From contig DMJN01000276.1 of assembly GCA_003451715.1 (NCBI GenBank), positions 1 to 38,231 of the forward strand: 38,231 nucleotides of DNA. The letters are read 5' to 3'. The translations under genes were made by a program, and so were the position numbers. Positions 24,472 through 32,362 of the stretch are shown here, one piece after another. How positions within the stretch are numbered: the stretch's first letter is position 1; every line of letters begins with the position of its first letter. The notes beneath the pieces were generated by a model, which had not been told where the DNA came from, made no database searches, and saw nothing but the letters and a program-made list of their open reading frames with translations. This stretch comes from Gammaproteobacteria bacterium. GTDB taxonomy: Bacteria; Pseudomonadota; Gammaproteobacteria; Pseudomonadales; Pseudohongiellaceae.

Positions 24472-24882
24472 TTACCAGGCCCTCAGTATCAGCCCCATGA
24501 CCGTCAGAGCAACAACGCAGTACCCGGCATTGATCAGGTAGGCCTTCATGGATTGCATCTCAAACAGATAAAGGATGCCCAAGAAGGCAGCGACCCAACC
24601 TAAACCAGCGGCGAAACCAGCTGCTACCCCGAAGCTGAGATCGGCTTCGGCGCCGAGGAACATCTCTAGATTGATTGAGGCCACTAACGCCAGCAACAGC
24701 GCACCGCCGAACACCATTGGCATATTGCGTTTAGCGAGATCTTCCTCTGTCAAATTAAACGCAGCCATCCAGGACTTGCCAAACAGCGGCCCGTACCAGA
24801 TGCCACCGACTAGAAAACTTGATATCGCTGCCGCAATAACGGACAACCAGTTAATGGTTGCGAATGCTGAACTCATGTCCAT
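24472..24882 (-). CDS. DUF1761 membrane protein (second copy)
   Basis: A 136-residue protein with four hydrophobic segments and the family motif NWLSVIAAAISSFLVGGIWY followed by GPLFGKSW, so it belongs to DUF1761 like the protein at 21561-21947. The two share only the signature region and otherwise differ clearly, so they are old paralogues or independent acquisitions, not a recent duplication. ATG 24882 follows GAGG at 7 nt. It sits 68 nt downstream of the CoA ligase gene and 86 nt upstream of rimO. Function is unknown. Confidence 0.83.
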   Translation of the reverse strand: MDMSSAFATINWLSVIAAAISSFLVGGIWYGPLFGKSWMAAFNLTEEDLAKRNMPMVFGGALLLALVASINLEMFLGAEADLSFGVAAGFAAGLGWVAAFLGILYLFEMQSMKAYLINAGYCVVALTVMGLILRAW

Positions 24883-24950
24883 TTTATACCCTCATTATTA
24901 TTATTGGATTGGTTAATCAGTCTCGCTCTTTTTACTGCTGGAACTCCTTT

Positions 24951-26531
24951 CTAATTGGCTAAACTTTCTCGCTCTCTTTCAACGAGTACACGCCGCAATA
25001 TTTTCCCTGACGCAGATTTAGGAATTTCGTCGACGATTTCCAGTTTGCGAATCTTCTTATGGGGTGCCACTTCCGCAGCGACGAATTGCATTATCTCTTC
25101 TGCGGAGATCTCTTCATTGAGAACCACAAATGCCTTGGGAATCTCGCCAGCTTCTTCATCGGGGCTGGGGATGACGGCGGCATCGGCGATGGCAGCGTGA
25201 CTCACCAGCAAGGCTTCCAGTTCCGCGGGTGCCACCTGATAGGCCTTGTACTTGATGAGTTCCTTCACTCGATCGACGATATAGAAGAAACCGTCTTCGT
25301 CGGCATAGCCCACATCGCCGGTATGAAACCATCCCTCCTCGTCGATACAGCCCTGGGTGGCTTCTTCATTGTTCAGATACCCCACCATGATATGCGGCCC
25401 CTTTACCAATACTTCGCCATTCTCATTGCTGCCCAGTTCGGCGCCGGTTTCAGTATCGATAATTTTAGACAATGTATTCGGTAGTACCCGGCCCACCGCA
25501 CCCTGTTTCTCCGGGGGCACAGGCGAGGTATTGACATGACAGGCACCGGCTGTTTCAGTCAAACCATAACCCTGGTAGATTTCACAGCCGAGTCTGCTGG
25601 CGCAGGCTTGCTCCAGCTCCAGACCCAATGGCGCCGCACCGGAACCGATGATGTGTACGCTGGACAGGTCGTAATTGTCCACCAACGGATGTTTGGCCAG
25701 GGCCAGGACCAGCGGGGGCACCAGGTTCAGGCTGGTGATCTTGTAGTCCTGTACGATTCGTAGGAACTGCTCCAGGTCGAAGCGGGGCATGCTGACCAGT
25801 GTGACCCCCTTATACACAGCAAGATTCAATATCAGCACCATGCCGTAAATATGGAAAAACGGTAACACGCCAATCAATCGGTCGGTGGGAAGGGTTACAT
25901 TCATCTCACAGGCCAACACCATGTTGGCGATAAGATTCTCATGAGTCAGCATGACGCCCTTGGACAATCCGGTCGTGCCGCTGGAATAGGGAAGGGCCAC
26001 CAGGTCGTGTTTGGGATCGATTTCTACTTCCGGTGCATTGCCATCGTTATCCAGCAATACTGAAAACGGCGTCGTCCCCTGATCATCACCCTGCAGGTCA
26101 CCCAATACGAATACTTCCTCCAGGTCGCATTCTTTGGCGGCGGGTAGGGCACGGTCGAGAAAGGCAGGTATGGTTATCAGGAACTTCGCCCCGGAATCAT
26201 TGAACTGGTGTATCAGGTCGGCGGTGGAATACAGGGAATTGACCGTGGTGTTGACGCCGCCTACTGCGGCGACCCCTAGAAAAATAACGCCATACTCCGG
26301 CATGTTGGGGATAAATACCGCCATCACATCGCCTTTCTTGAAGCCACGCTGGTCAAGACCTCTGGCCAGCCGGTTTATTGATTCACGCAACTGGATGTAG
26401 CTCAGCGTACGGCCGCTCAAGCCATCGATGAGAGCGGGTTTATCTCCCAGTTCGTCGACTCGGCCAAGCACTACGGAGCTAAGATCCGTTTCGGGTAGGT
26501 GTACATCGGGCTGACTGCTTTTAAATATCAA
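24951..26531 (-). CDS. 4-coumarate-CoA-ligase-type acyl-CoA synthetase
   Basis: A 526-residue ANL-superfamily ligase. Motifs visible: P-loop YSSGTTGLSKG (182-192), YQGYGLTETAG, GEVLVKGPHIMVGYLNN, TGDVGYADEDGFFYIVDRVKELIKYKAYQVAP, and the C-terminal catalytic Lys510 in KSASGKILRR. It activates a carboxylic acid with ATP and CoA; the order and length match the 4CL and medium-chain ligase clade. The aryl versus fatty acid preference cannot be told by eye. The start is a TTG at 26531 (weak AAGGGAC box): no ATG lies nearby and a TAG closes the frame upstream. The reader should treat the exact N-terminus as provisional. A 15-bp tandem repeat lies in the leader. Confidence 0.9.
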   Translation of the reverse strand: MIFKSSQPDVHLPETDLSSVVLGRVDELGDKPALIDGLSGRTLSYIQLRESINRLARGLDQRGFKKGDVMAVFIPNMPEYGVIFLGVAAVGGVNTTVNSLYSTADLIHQFNDSGAKFLITIPAFLDRALPAAKECDLEEVFVLGDLQGDDQGTTPFSVLLDNDGNAPEVEIDPKHDLVALPYSSGTTGLSKGVMLTHENLIANMVLACEMNVTLPTDRLIGVLPFFHIYGMVLILNLAVYKGVTLVSMPRFDLEQFLRIVQDYKITSLNLVPPLVLALAKHPLVDNYDLSSVHIIGSGAAPLGLELEQACASRLGCEIYQGYGLTETAGACHVNTSPVPPEKQGAVGRVLPNTLSKIIDTETGAELGSNENGEVLVKGPHIMVGYLNNEEATQGCIDEEGWFHTGDVGYADEDGFFYIVDRVKELIKYKAYQVAPAELEALLVSHAAIADAAVIPSPDEEAGEIPKAFVVLNEEISAEEIMQFVAAEVAPHKKIRKLEIVDEIPKSASGKILRRVLVERERESLAN

Positions 26532-26546
26532 TTCTCGTCCCTTTGT

Positions 26547-26576
26547 TATTCCAGGCGTAGTTATTCCAGGCGTTCT
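26547..26576. repeat. 15-bp tandem duplication in the ligase leader
   Basis: Two head-to-tail copies of GTTATTCCAGGCGTA (26547-26561) and GTTATTCCAGGCGTT (26562-26576) differ at one base. They end 16 nt upstream of the presumed TTG start of the ligase, so copy-number change could alter leader length or folding. They look like a simple slippage duplication. Confidence 0.85.
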
Positions 26577-26713
26577 TTTCTATGGCTTGTTTCTGGAGCA
26601 CTTTAAGGCAGCCACATAAAAACCTCAACCAGACCTGGGATAGTATTCCGGATGATCCAGCACGGCCACCGCGCCGGAACCGAGTCGTTGACAAAACGTC
26701 AGTCCGGTATCTA

Positions 26714-26989
26714 CTAATCGGGAGCCTGTTCCCTGGCTTTGAAGGCGTCTGCATTACCTCTGGTGGTCTGCGAGACATAGAGATGCATCATTATGAGTAC
26801 CACCGCCAGGATTGACTCAAAAGTAATGAAGTATAGGCCTCCATAGATTCCCAGGATCGACTGGCCGAGGAAGGCGGCACCCCATAGAACGGCGAATAGG
26901 CCTGGAATGCGGTACCCTATAAGCCTTGTAAGCCTGAATACATAGAACCAGAACACGATAGGTGCTATCCAGCTTGCCAGAAATAGCAT
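26714..26989 (-). CDS. Small three-span membrane protein
   Basis: ATG at 26989 follows GGGAG at 5 nt, which is better than the TTG at 27001. The 91-residue product has three hydrophobic segments (about 1-18, 28-45 and 50-70) and a charged C-terminal tail (QTTRGNADAFKAREQAPD). No family was recognised. It lies 182 nt upstream of the CoA ligase gene on the same strand and could be co-transcribed. Small size lowers certainty. Confidence 0.55.
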   Translation of the reverse strand: MLFLASWIAPIVFWFYVFRLTRLIGYRIPGLFAVLWGAAFLGQSILGIYGGLYFITFESILAVVLIMMHLYVSQTTRGNADAFKAREQAPD

Positions 26990-27074
26990 TATTGCTCCCA
27001 ATTGTCTTTGCAGAGCTTTCTAAACCAATCCATCGGAGTAGAATAGCGGGAAGATTGAGTCTACCACTTGTGAG

Positions 27075-27101
27075 TTGACTTACCCCTGCTCAGCATATTA
27101 A
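27075..27101 (+). promoter_or_regulatory. Candidate promoter for the large secreted protein gene
   Basis: TTGACT (27075-27080) and TATTAA (27096-27101) are 15 nt apart, a short spacing, and lie about 50 nt upstream of the ATG at 27150. The plausible elements are partly offset by the spacing. Confidence 0.3.
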
Positions 27102-27149
27102 CAGCGTTACTAACGCCCGTGTAGCGCTCCAATGGAACAGGTGTGCACT

Positions 27150-28532
27150 ATGAAAATTGCTACCAGAAAACTGCTCTTAATCCCGTTTCTCTGTGTCTCT
27201 CTGGCGGGAAGCATTCAATCATTTGCCGCGGGTATTCCGGATATGCTGAGCAATATCGATATTCTCGGCTACAGTTTTGCGCAGAAACAGCTGGCATTCG
27301 ATACCGATGAAAGCGGGCTCTACTCCAATAACCCGACCGTTGTGCTGGAAGCGACCGGTACCATTACCGATGTTGTTGAAAACCTTAGAGCCAATCTCGA
27401 TAAGCTGGTTACCGACGGCAGCGCTTTTCTCGAGTACGCGATAATTGAGGGAACCGGAATTCTCTGGTTTAACAGTCCAACTCTGCTCGCTCTGACCCAC
27501 GAGGGCTTCGATTATAACAGTCAATATGCGGATAGTGACCCGACTGAAGAACTGACTGCCGATGAGGCAACCGCCAAGAAAAAATACGTGCTGGTATACG
27601 ATGCGCTGGCTCTGGTATTGGATGAAGCCCACCAGCGAGGACTGAAGGTGGTGGTCAATATCGAATCTCTCGCTCATGTGATCAATCGCGCGGCGGGCAG
27701 TGGTATAGGCTCCAGCACTGCTAGCACCGAGATTATTGCCGACAATCTACCGGCACCGGACGTGGCTACTTTCAGGCAGTTTGTCAGTGAAGTGTTGGCG
27801 CTGAATCCCGATGCAATCAGCGCCGAGGCCTATAGCAGTGAGTATGATTCTGCCATTGAGGAGATGGCAACAGCAGCAGGCATCCCCTTCTGGCATACCG
27901 GTTCAGGAGTCGGTGATGTGTGGTCCGGTTACTATTACAGCCTCTATCCGACCGTTGCAGCAGACTATGACTCCTATATTTACCTGCACAGTGATGATGG
28001 GCTTCTAAGTCTGGCCAATTTGACTTTCGCCCATGCGCGAGCGGAGAACAAGTCCTCGTCCCTGGTATTAGGTGCCTACAATCCGCTGCCTTGTGATTTG
28101 ACGCGCACCAAAGCGGACCTGTATAGCACCAGTCGGGAAGACTACATCAACCAGGAAGCACCGCAGTATGCGGACGGCACCGCCGCTGAAAACTGTGCGA
28201 CACAGTTCTGGCGAAACCTGGCTCTCTTTGGTGTGTTCAGTCAACGCCCGGATCATCTACTGTTCTCCACCGACCTGGTGCCTTCAATCGATGCATACCT
28301 GAATCAGCCCCTGGCGGCCAACGTTACCGCAAGACTGATGGAACACCCGTATCGCCCCGCGCGCCTTCCCGTGGCAAACATTGTGATCCAGACGCCAACT
28401 TTTGACAGCAATATCGATGGATACAGTTCCGATGATTATCTGAGCGACATCGATTTGACTGTCATGCCGCTGGTCACAGAGAGTCTCGATGCCGCTGGTT
28501 ACGAGACTGTTCTCACCTACGATACTCTGTGA
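27150..28532 (+). CDS. Large secreted protein of unknown function, N-terminal part up to an in-frame TGA
   Basis: Start taken at ATG 27150 (AGGTG upstream; signal peptide MKIATRKLLLIPFLCVSLAG, cleavage near SFAAG) instead of ATG 27132. The 460-residue part ends at TGA 28530-28532, but the same frame continues for 403 codons (next entry), so the natural protein is probably about 863 residues. I recognise no family. Alternating hydrophobic strands and helices such as RGLKVVVNIESLAHVI and NPDAISAEAYSSEYDSAIEE suggest a barrel-type alpha/beta domain, but that is only an impression. Asp, Ser and Tyr are abundant, as in extracellular enzymes or binding proteins. Confidence 0.72.
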   Translation: MKIATRKLLLIPFLCVSLAGSIQSFAAGIPDMLSNIDILGYSFAQKQLAFDTDESGLYSNNPTVVLEATGTITDVVENLRANLDKLVTDGSAFLEYAIIEGTGILWFNSPTLLALTHEGFDYNSQYADSDPTEELTADEATAKKKYVLVYDALALVLDEAHQRGLKVVVNIESLAHVINRAAGSGIGSSTASTEIIADNLPAPDVATFRQFVSEVLALNPDAISAEAYSSEYDSAIEEMATAAGIPFWHTGSGVGDVWSGYYYSLYPTVAADYDSYIYLHSDDGLLSLANLTFAHARAENKSSSLVLGAYNPLPCDLTRTKADLYSTSREDYINQEAPQYADGTAAENCATQFWRNLALFGVFSQRPDHLLFSTDLVPSIDAYLNQPLAANVTARLMEHPYRPARLPVANIVIQTPTFDSNIDGYSSDDYLSDIDLTVMPLVTESLDAAGYETVLTYDTL

Positions 28533-29744
28533 AGTGGGGGGACTAGCGACCTGGTCTATCTGGTGACACCGGGTGGCAATGAATCGAATGAAGAAGATGG
28601 CACCATGGGAGCGCCCTACTATAGTACAGCCCAGGATATTCCCTCGACATACACAGACTTACTGGGGTCTTCAGTCACTACCCCCGTGATAATTCACCCC
28701 GCGATGGGGATTCCGGATACCGGAGGCTGGATCACCGTACGTGAGGCTTTCGGCTTGGCGGAAAAATTTGCTTATAAAAACACTTCGATTACCAGCTATG
28801 AAGAAGGGCAGACCTCATTGATCAGCAGTCAGCTGGTTGACAGCAATGGTGATCCAATCGTGGATTCCGCCGGCGACGTAATAACCTCGCCGATCCTTCC
28901 AGCTACTGAAATGGTGGTGGGCAGGGACACCAGGATTCATCCCTTCATACGTGGCAGCTTTGGACAGGCTGCCAACCTGATCGATAGCAGCGAGCTGCCT
29001 GCCGCGAACATTTTCTACAGTGGCACCATGCTGGTAAACAGCCACGATGACGATGGCAGCAATCTACAATCCCAGTCTTTTACGGTGCCCTATTTGATTT
29101 CCAATGGTGAAGGAAAATTTCTAGTCAATATCTCTCAGCCCCATAGCGAGTTGTTTACCTGGATGATAACCAGCGCCATCGCCGATGCTACGGGTGCAGA
29201 GAGTACACTGGCCACTCCGGCACCGGTGCAGATGCGCGGTGGCACCCAGACGATGGCGATTGCCTATGATGAAACCGACCTGCAATTCAATATGCCGGTT
29301 GCTGCCGGCACCCAGGTCAGGATTCGAATCTACGATTATCTCGGCGAACTCAGCTCTGATGAAACCATCGATTATTCTTCTACGATTACCCGCAACCTCC
29401 AGAAACGCTCGCTGCTGGTGGCCGAGGCAATAAGCAGTTCGGCGTTCAGCGTCAGTGATTCCTATCTTTATATCCCTGGCGTCGAGGCGGCCGGGCTGGG
29501 CACTTTCGATCTGTCCATGACCCTGGTCACGGTGGATGGTGAGTTGCAGTTGCAACTGGAGAGTGCTGCTGCGAGCAGTTTCAGTGGGACTGGCAACAGC
29601 GTGGATCTGAATACTGGAATTCTGGTGATCCCGAGTATGGATCTGGTGGATAGTTCAGGGGCGGTTTCTACCTACAACTTGCAGTTGCAACTGGTGCCTG
29701 AATCCAATCCGGTAAGGCTGCGCATCGTCAGTGCGACTCAATAA
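28533..29744 (+). CDS. C-terminal continuation of the same protein, in the same frame after the TGA
   Basis: The frame continues without a break from SGGTSDLVYLVTPGGNESNE right after the TGA to the stop at 29742-29744. A downstream GTG (28563) or ATG (28605) could start an independent product, but no ribosome-binding site is evident and there is no signal peptide. That is unexpected if this were a separate protein. The last 150 residues are rich in short beta strands (TFDLSMTLVTVDGELQLQLE, and later YNLQLQLVPESNPVRLRI), resembling a beta-sandwich accessory domain. Coding character does not decay, so the stop is recent, a sequencing substitution, or read through. The annotator might merge both parts. 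Confidence 0.6.
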   Translation, partial: SGGTSDLVYLVTPGGNESNEEDGTMGAPYYSTAQDIPSTYTDLLGSSVTTPVIIHPAMGIPDTGGWITVREAFGLAEKFAYKNTSITSYEEGQTSLISSQLVDSNGDPIVDSAGDVITSPILPATEMVVGRDTRIHPFIRGSFGQAANLIDSSELPAANIFYSGTMLVNSHDDDGSNLQSQSFTVPYLISNGEGKFLVNISQPHSELFTWMITSAIADATGAESTLATPAPVQMRGGTQTMAIAYDETDLQFNMPVAAGTQVRIRIYDYLGELSSDETIDYSSTITRNLQKRSLLVAEAISSSAFSVSDSYLYIPGVEAAGLGTFDLSMTLVTVDGELQLQLESAAASSFSGTGNSVDLNTGILVIPSMDLVDSSGAVSTYNLQLQLVPESNPVRLRIVSATQ

Positions 29745-29766
29745 GTCATAGAAAAAGCCATAACGC

Positions 29767-29790
29767 GGCGCCCGCAATCCTGTGGGCGCC
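29767..29790. repeat. Strong GC-rich hairpin after the large secreted gene
   Basis: GGCGCCCGCA (29767-29776) pairs with TGTGGGCGCC (29781-29790) over ten positions, one of them G-U, with a 4-nt ATCC loop. It starts 23 nt past the stop codon. No U-tract follows, so it may be a Rho-assisted or 3'-protecting hairpin instead of an intrinsic terminator. Confidence 0.55.
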
Positions 29791-29876
29791 ACGCCATGTA
29801 CCTGGGCAAAACGTAGGTATGTTTGCTGCCAACATCACGTTAGCACAGTGATAATCTGAAAATGAGTGACATGAGT

Positions 29877-29900
29877 GTGACAAGGCCACTTTCGTGTCAC
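29877..29900. promoter_or_regulatory. Palindrome upstream of the acylase promoter
   Basis: GTGACA (29877-29882) and TGTCAC (29895-29900) form a perfect inverted repeat with a 12-nt spacer. A second, 5-bp inverted repeat ATCAC/GTGAT lies at 29835-29853. They are about 65-130 nt upstream of the -35 element, so a regulator site is possible. The rest of this 300-bp interval holds the hairpin and promoter listed separately and no gene that I can support. Confidence 0.35.
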
Positions 29901-29963
29901 CGGCTTCTTTACGGCCCAACAGTGCAATCGAAAAGCTTTTCCTAGGACGATGTAGCTGAGCTA

Positions 29964-29993
29964 TCGACAAAGCGGAAACAGCTGATTTATATT
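29964..29993 (+). promoter_or_regulatory. Sigma70 promoter of the acylase gene
   Basis: TCGACA (29964-29969) and TATATT (29988-29993) are separated by 18 nt and each match consensus at 5/6 positions. The presumed start lies about 45 nt upstream of the ATG, and GGAG precedes the ATG by 8 nt. Confidence 0.55.
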
Positions 29994-30044
29994 AGCGTTT
30001 CAAATTCCTCCTCAAAATCTGATTGAAGTCGCGGAGAAATCATC

Positions 30045-32294
30045 ATGAACAAGTCCTATTGGGCCCTTATTGGCTCGATCTCCCTCCTGGTAGCCTGCAG
30101 CCCGGAACCCGAAGTCCAATCCGTCGCCGATGAAGTGGAGATTCGCTGGACCGGCTATGGAATCCCTCACATTAAGGCCGACAGCTGGCATGGGCTGGGA
30201 TACGGTTTCGCCTATGCTGTTGCAACCGACACGGTGTGTGTGTTGGCACGGGAGATGGTCACCGTCCGTGGCGAACAGGCAAAATATTTTGGCAACAACG
30301 AGAGGAATATTAACAATGACGCCTTTCACAAGGCTTTGCTGAATCCTGCCAAGGTTGATGAATATCTGGACTATGGTTCGGAATCCAACAAGCTTATGGA
30401 TGCCGGCTATGTGGAAGGCTATAACCATTATATCGAAAGTCACCGGGGGGCTTTGCCTGCTTCCTGCAACAATGAGCCCTGGGTAAAACCAATCGATACC
30501 CGTGATCTGGCGCGACTGACTATCGGCGTCGGCATTCGTTACGGTCTCGGGCGCGTCACATCGGAAATAGCCACCGCACAACCCGGCCTTTCCCTGGCTT
30601 CTTTGAATCCTCTGGATCTGTTCGTGGATACTGCCACCATCGGCAGCAACGCCGTAGCGTTTGGTAGCGAATTGACTGAGAGTGGTCGTGGCATACTGCT
30701 GGGTAATCCCCATTATCCCTGGCACGGGCCTTCCCGGTTTCACATGGCGCACCTGACCCTGCCGGGCGAGATCGATGTGATGGGAGTGGGACTTATCACG
30801 ACCCCCCGAATTGCCATCGGCTTTACACCGCAGGTAGCCTGGACCCATACTGTGTCCACGGCCTTACGCTTCACCATGTTTCGCCTGGAGTTGGTGGAAG
30901 GTAATCCCATGGCGTACCGACTCGGTGATGCGGTTAAAAATATAGAGGCCATCGAGGTGGAGGTTGAGACTGATTCTGGAACAGTCCTCAGAACTGTCTA
31001 CATGAGCCATCTGGGCCCGGTGGTTGTCAGCGAATCGACGCCCTGGTCAGACCGCTATGTCTACGTGATGCGGGATGTAAATTATGAGAACTACCGCAGT
31101 GGCGATCAGTACAAGGACATCCAGAAAGCCCAAAACGTCAGCGAGCTTAGGCAAGCGCTGGCGGATCACCAGGGAGCCGCGTTTGTAAACACTATCGCTG
31201 CCGACCGATTCGGCGGTGCCCTGTATGCCGATATGTCCGCCATTCCCAATGTGTCGGCGGAATTGATTGAACGCTGTGATACCGGACTCGATTCTCTTGG
31301 CCGTGGCAGAGTAATCACTCTTAACGGTTCCGACCCGGATTGTGACTGGCAGATAGATCCAACGGCCGCCGCACCCGGCTTGATGCCACCTTCCCGGCAA
31401 CCCAGTTTGATCACCCAGAACTATGTCACCAACAGCAACGATTCCTACTGGCTGTCAAATCCAGAAACTCGCCTGGAGGGTTACTCTCCAATCATCGGCA
31501 ACGAACAAACCACCCGTTCACTACGCACCCGCGCCGGTCTGAATTTTGTCGAACAGGTTCTCGACTCGGGTGAAACGATTACCCAGTCAACCATGCAAAA
31601 CCTGTTATTCAATCATCGCCACTATGGTGCAGAATTATTTGTCGACGACATCATCGCAGTCTGTCAGGTCAGACAGGCTCAGGAAACCACAGAGGCCTGC
31701 AGGATTCTATCGGAATGGGATCGACGCCAGGATGTTGACAGTGTCGGTGCACATATTTTTAACGAGTTCTGGGCGGCGGCACGCTCAATCCGGGAACATT
31801 TTGCCGTGCCATTCGATGTCAACGATCCGGTACACACCCCCAGAGGATTGACGGTCACCCGGCAGGAAACCCAGGACACTATCGTGGCTTCACTGGTTGC
31901 GGCAGTAAGCCGACTGCAGGAAGCGAATATTCCTCTGGATGCAAGCTGGGGTGAGGTGCAGTTTGCCATGCGCAACGGCGAGAAGATCGGTATACCCGGT
32001 GGTAATGGTGGGGCCGGTATGTTCAGCGTTATCGGTGCAAGGCTCGTTGATGAGAACCAGGGATACAGTCCCATAATCAGCGGCAATAGCTATATTCAGG
32101 CCATCACCTGGAGTGAGGATGGAACCCCGGAAGCGCGGGCGATTCTCACCTATTCCCAATCGCCGGAACCGGATTCGGCACATTATGCCGATATGACCAG
32201 GCTCTATTCGAAGAGTGAATGGGTAACGCTGCCCTTCACCGATGAGCAGATTGCCAACGAACTGGTGAGGTCGGAGACGCTACAAATTAACTGA
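30045..32294 (+). CDS. Lipoprotein penicillin-acylase/AHL-acylase-like Ntn hydrolase
   Basis: A 749-residue precursor of the penicillin amidase superfamily, closest in layout to AHL acylases (PvdQ/QuiP type) that quench quorum-sensing signals. The lipobox LVAC (Cys18) predicts membrane anchoring. The alpha chain begins with WTGYGIPHIKADSWHGLGYG. The autoproteolysis site and new N-terminus are TIG/SNAVAFG, with Ser201 as nucleophile after Gly200. The beta chain has GNPHYPWHGPSRFHMAH (His after about 22 residues) and NSNDSYWLSNP with the catalytic Asn region, ending after 549 residues. It is preceded by a good promoter and is the only gene of its transcription unit. Substrate could also be another acylated amide, so the AHL role is inferred. 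Confidence 0.88.
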   Translation: MNKSYWALIGSISLLVACSPEPEVQSVADEVEIRWTGYGIPHIKADSWHGLGYGFAYAVATDTVCVLAREMVTVRGEQAKYFGNNERNINNDAFHKALLNPAKVDEYLDYGSESNKLMDAGYVEGYNHYIESHRGALPASCNNEPWVKPIDTRDLARLTIGVGIRYGLGRVTSEIATAQPGLSLASLNPLDLFVDTATIGSNAVAFGSELTESGRGILLGNPHYPWHGPSRFHMAHLTLPGEIDVMGVGLITTPRIAIGFTPQVAWTHTVSTALRFTMFRLELVEGNPMAYRLGDAVKNIEAIEVEVETDSGTVLRTVYMSHLGPVVVSESTPWSDRYVYVMRDVNYENYRSGDQYKDIQKAQNVSELRQALADHQGAAFVNTIAADRFGGALYADMSAIPNVSAELIERCDTGLDSLGRGRVITLNGSDPDCDWQIDPTAAAPGLMPPSRQPSLITQNYVTNSNDSYWLSNPETRLEGYSPIIGNEQTTRSLRTRAGLNFVEQVLDSGETITQSTMQNLLFNHRHYGAELFVDDIIAVCQVRQAQETTEACRILSEWDRRQDVDSVGAHIFNEFWAAARSIREHFAVPFDVNDPVHTPRGLTVTRQETQDTIVASLVAAVSRLQEANIPLDASWGEVQFAMRNGEKIGIPGGNGGAGMFSVIGARLVDENQGYSPIISGNSYIQAITWSEDGTPEARAILTYSQSPEPDSAHYADMTRLYSKSEWVTLPFTDEQIANELVRSETLQIN

Positions 32295-32362
32295 CTGAAT
32301 AAGTAACAGAGCCGGTTCTGAAATGCACATCACCCGTGCAGATGGAGAGCCGGCCTCCACTA

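Noticed and set aside
28530..28532. Selenocysteine at the in-frame TGA
   Set aside because: I see no convincing SECIS-type hairpin directly downstream, no redox motif around the position, and no selenium genes in the window.
29877..29900. A lux-box operator for the acylase gene
   Set aside because: The arms do not match the ACCTG/CAGGT-type lux box; only an unspecified palindrome can be claimed.
29746..29970. Minus-strand 74-codon frame after the large secreted gene
   Set aside because: It lies across the hairpin and palindromes, has odd composition and no ribosome-binding site.
32310..32355. Nested inverted repeats (GCCGG/CCGGC around TGCAC/GTGCA) between convergent genes
   Set aside because: Short arms, long loop and no U-run; no firm terminator call.
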